Source: Tetrahymena thermophila SB210
Lineage: Eukaryota > Ciliophora > Oligohymenophorea > Hymenostomatida > Tetrahymenidae
Direction of reading: 5' to 3'
Assembly (NCBI RefSeq): GCF_000189635.1
Contig: NW_002476578.1
Location: 186,001-250,000 of the forward strand
DNA: 64,000 nt
In this document: piece after piece, positions 61,462-64,000 of the stretch
Numbering within the stretch: the stretch's first letter is position 1
Layout: each line of letters starts with the position of its first letter
Notes under the pieces: model-generated
Databases searched by the model: none
Seen by the model: only the letters and a program-made list of their open reading frames with translations
Told to the model about the DNA's origin: nothing
Translations under genes and position numbers: made by a program

Positions 61462-62296
61462 TACTGTCTCTAACCATCATCCAGAAAACAAAAAATGGGA
61501 AAAAATGTATCAATCTTTCAAATAAATGACGCTCATTGTAATTAAGCTAATTAAAATAAAAAATAAAATCTTAAACTCTTCCTTTCCTTTATATTAAAGC
61601 CTTTCTATTTATTAAGTATTTAATAAATTTTATATATAATAATATCTCATATTCACTTAAATATATAAATAAATAAATGTTTGATTCTTGTGTTTGCTAC
61701 AATGATTTAAAAATAAATTTTTTATTCTTATTTAATAGATTGCAACTAGCTTCTAAATTATTAAAGTTTTATCAATTTAAAAGTATTTTTAATTATGATA
61801 AATATTTTTCTGTTTTAGTAAATTATTTGAAATTTTGTTCATCTACTTTAATTTTCTTCTCTAATTTATCTTTATAATTAATTACCAATTGAAAAAAGAC
61901 TTTTTTGTTATTAGCTAGAATAAAAATAATATACTAAAAGCTTAATGAAATAAATTAATAAGCAATTAATCTAATAAAATTTCATTTATATTATTTTATA
62001 TCATTCTGCTTGAATAAAAATAGGTTTAACTTTTAAAGATAATTTAACAAATTAGATTATCTCAAAAAAAAAATAACTATTTATTTGTTAATCAAGTATT
62101 TATTTTATTTTATTTTTTGAATTTAGCTTTTGCTATAAAATAATCTTATCATTAGATTTTGCTTTTATATCTATATTTTTTAATACCTTTCTGATTATAA
62201 TACATAAAATTAAAAAAATATTAATATCTGTTAGAATATTTGTAAATTAGAAAAGATATTGATAAAATTCCTATTCTTAATACTAATTAAAGAAAA
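61462..62296. other. AT-rich spacer between kinase paralogues
   Basis: No gene seen; a short open frame at 61677-61877 has only A/T-driven composition. Confidence 0.6.
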
Positions 62297-64000
62297 ATGA
62301 ATATGATATTTATTCCAGGTACTCTACTCTAGAGCAAGAATAACACATACAGGATAATTAAAACTTTAGGTAAAGGACAGTATGGCACAGTCTATCTAGC
62401 TATAGATTCGAATTAATAGCAGTAATTTGCTGTTAAATAGATTTTTAGTTAATCTTTAATAAATAAGAAACTCAATGAATTACTCAATTAGGAATTAACT
62501 ATCTAAAAGATTATTAAAAGCTAGCATACAGTATAAGTTATAGAAGACTTTTTTGATCAGAATTTTAAAACTCATATAATCATACAAGAATACTGCGATG
62601 GAGGTGATTTAGAATAGTATGTAAAAAAATATAAGTACCTTCCTGAAGCTTAAGCGATCTCATACTTAAAATAATTACTTCAAGCTTTTAAGGAATTACA
62701 TTTCCATAAATGTATGCACAGAGAGTAAATAAATAAATATAAATACACTTAAATAAATTTATACAATTTTAGTAAACAACTTAATCTCATTTATTTTTAT
62801 ATATAGTATCAAGCCCAGTAACATACTTATCTCCTAAGGATTGATAAAGCTTGGAGATTTTGGATTTGCAAAATAATTGAATGATTAAGATATAACTAAA
62901 ACTGCTTTAGGAACAACTATTACTATGGCACCAGAAGTATTTTACTAACAAGAGTATAGTTACGAAGCTGATATGTTTAGGTAAATTAATTAGCTTTTAA
63001 TTAATTTATTTATAGTCATAACTTTTATTTTGTTCAATTAAATAAAAATAAATATATTTTATTTAAAATAGTTTAGGCATTGTATTTTATTATATGCTAT
63101 TTGGGCAGTATCCATTTAAACCTCAAGGTTTGAATCCTGAGACACTCTTTTTGTAAATAAAAGAATAAAACATTAATTTTAACTTAAATGGAGTAACAAT
63201 AAGTAGAAATACTCAAGATTTAATAAAATAAATGACAGCATATGATAGAAAATAAAGAATAACATGGCTAGGAATATACTAACATCCAGCATTGCAAGAG
63301 TAATCCAGATTCCCTCAAGAAGTTATGAGATATGGTATGGTATAAACTGATAACGTTTTTAATAGAGGAATTAATGAAGAGTTTTATTAATAAAATGGTT
63401 AAGCCCTATATCAGCAAGTTTTCAAAAACCAAAATGATGCTCTTGCTTATTAATTCATCTAAATAAAATTTGAAATTTAAGATAATTTACCAAACCAGCC
63501 TAATAAGCCTTTTAACTAGCAAAATATTAACTTTGTAGAAGAATAAAACAAGAAGAAACTTCAATAGTAAGCAGAATAACAAGAGAAAGAAAAAAAAATG
63601 ATCTTATAGCAAAATGAATAAGAATTAGAAAAATAGAAAATGATCTTATAGCAAAATGAATAAGAATTAGAAAAATAGAAAATGATCTAATAATAAAAAG
63701 AATAAGAAGAATTAAAATAAAAAATTTTATAATAGCAAATGCAAGAAGAATAAAATAAGTTGTAGCAGCTCATTTAGCAAAAAAATCAAGACTTTGAATT
63801 AGGATTGCAGAAATATTTCCACAAAAGAAATGTAAAATAACTTTAATAAATTAGCATTTTTCAACCTATTTATTTATTTATTTATTTATTTATTTATTTT
63901 AAAGACAAATTGCATACTGATTTAGATGCTTAACTCAATCAGAAATCTAAAAGATTTTAAAATTAATTATTAAATTCCTGCGTTTTTGACTTGCAAAAAG
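62297..64000 (+). CDS. Serine/threonine protein kinase, tandem paralogue 3 (3' partial)
   Basis: Exons 62297-62724, 62807-62980 and from 63072; the gene runs past the window. Kinase motifs are LGKGQYGTVYLA, FAVKQIF, IIIQEYCDGGDL, HRDIKPSNIL, LGDFGFAK, TMAPEVFYQQEY and IVFYYMLFGQYPF. Introns split the HRD Asp codon (GA/T) and the Ser after EADMF, the same two positions as in the 59.5 kb kinase and the 56.9 kb pseudokinase. The C-terminal part is a glutamine/lysine coiled coil including a 42-bp tandem repeat. A possible intron at about 63832-63903 (TTTA repeat) precedes the last visible coding sequence, so the end is uncertain. Confidence 0.9.
63595..63688 (+). repeat. 42-bp in-frame tandem repeat in kinase coiled coil
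   Basis: Two exact copies and the start of a third; the unit encodes KMILQQNEQELEKQ, fourteen residues or two heptads. Copies keep the same TAA/TAG Gln codon choices, so the duplication is recent. Confidence 0.9.

Noticed and set aside
61677-61877. Small gene between kinases
   Set aside because: Composition equals background A/T and there is no homologue-like pattern.
1-64000. Chromosome breakage sequence or telomere repeats
   Set aside because: I found neither the 15-bp Tetrahymena breakage motif nor CCCCAA arrays; the poly-C at 7.0 kb is a homopolymer.

Overview
The window looks like somatic (macronuclear) DNA of a Tetrahymena-like oligohymenophorean ciliate. The DNA is very AT-rich. Nearly every convincing reading frame stays open only if TAA and TAG are read as glutamine, with TGA as the sole stop. 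Introns are short, AT-rich and GT..AG, and intergenic spacers are long and A/T-only. Under the standard code most genes would look broken; conserved families (cyclophilin, patatin lipase, sphingomyelinase, E2 enzyme, kinases) confirm the TAR=Gln reading. All predictions were made by hand translation and splice-site reading; exon phases were checked by arithmetic where coordinates are given.

Layout. (1) 1-1395 (+): 3' part of an FKBP-TPR-cyclophilin double immunophilin. (2) 3.2-28 kb: a duplicated accessory region, all on the minus strand. Its unit is a small unknown gene (3273-4232, full length; internally deleted copies at 19894-20328 and 25649-26293) followed by a leucine-rich-repeat (LRR) gene. 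In the LRR gene each repeat is a separate, phase-matched exon of about 90 nt between introns of about 170-370 nt. The first LRR unit is split by a 5.7 kb block holding three other minus-strand genes (10598-15722). One LRR intron of the second unit carries a 121-bp TA-flanked inverted-repeat (MITE-like) insertion. (3) 28.4-34.6 kb (+): an SDP1/TGL-type patatin triacylglycerol lipase and a neutral-sphingomyelinase-like phosphodiesterase. (4) 35.9-41.4 kb (-): a long glutamine-rich coiled-coil protein. (5) 42.2-42.6 kb (+): three identical tRNA-Ala(AGC) genes. (6) 42.8-43.5 kb (-): a CTP-dependent diacylglycerol/dolichol-kinase-family membrane protein. (7) 44.95-45.43 kb: a GC-elevated non-coding island, possibly a structured RNA. 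(8) 46.85-47.69 kb (+): a membrane protein with two in-frame TGA codons. (9) 47.8-49.3 kb (-): a UBE2S-type E2 ubiquitin-conjugating enzyme. (10) 50.8-56.2 kb (+): a large LRR plus coiled-coil protein of centrosome/basal-body type. (11) 56.9-64 kb (+): three tandem protein-kinase paralogues sharing intron positions; the first is a pseudokinase and the last runs off the window.

Three lipid enzymes (triacylglycerol lipase, sphingomyelinase-like enzyme, diacylglycerol/dolichol kinase family) lie within 15 kb, but strands and spacing give no sign of co-regulation. The least ordinary part is the 3.2-28 kb region, where whole exon+intron cassettes have been amplified to build LRR proteins of differing repeat number, with visible birth (identical 356-bp cassettes) and decay (lost splice site, lost stop, in-frame deletions).
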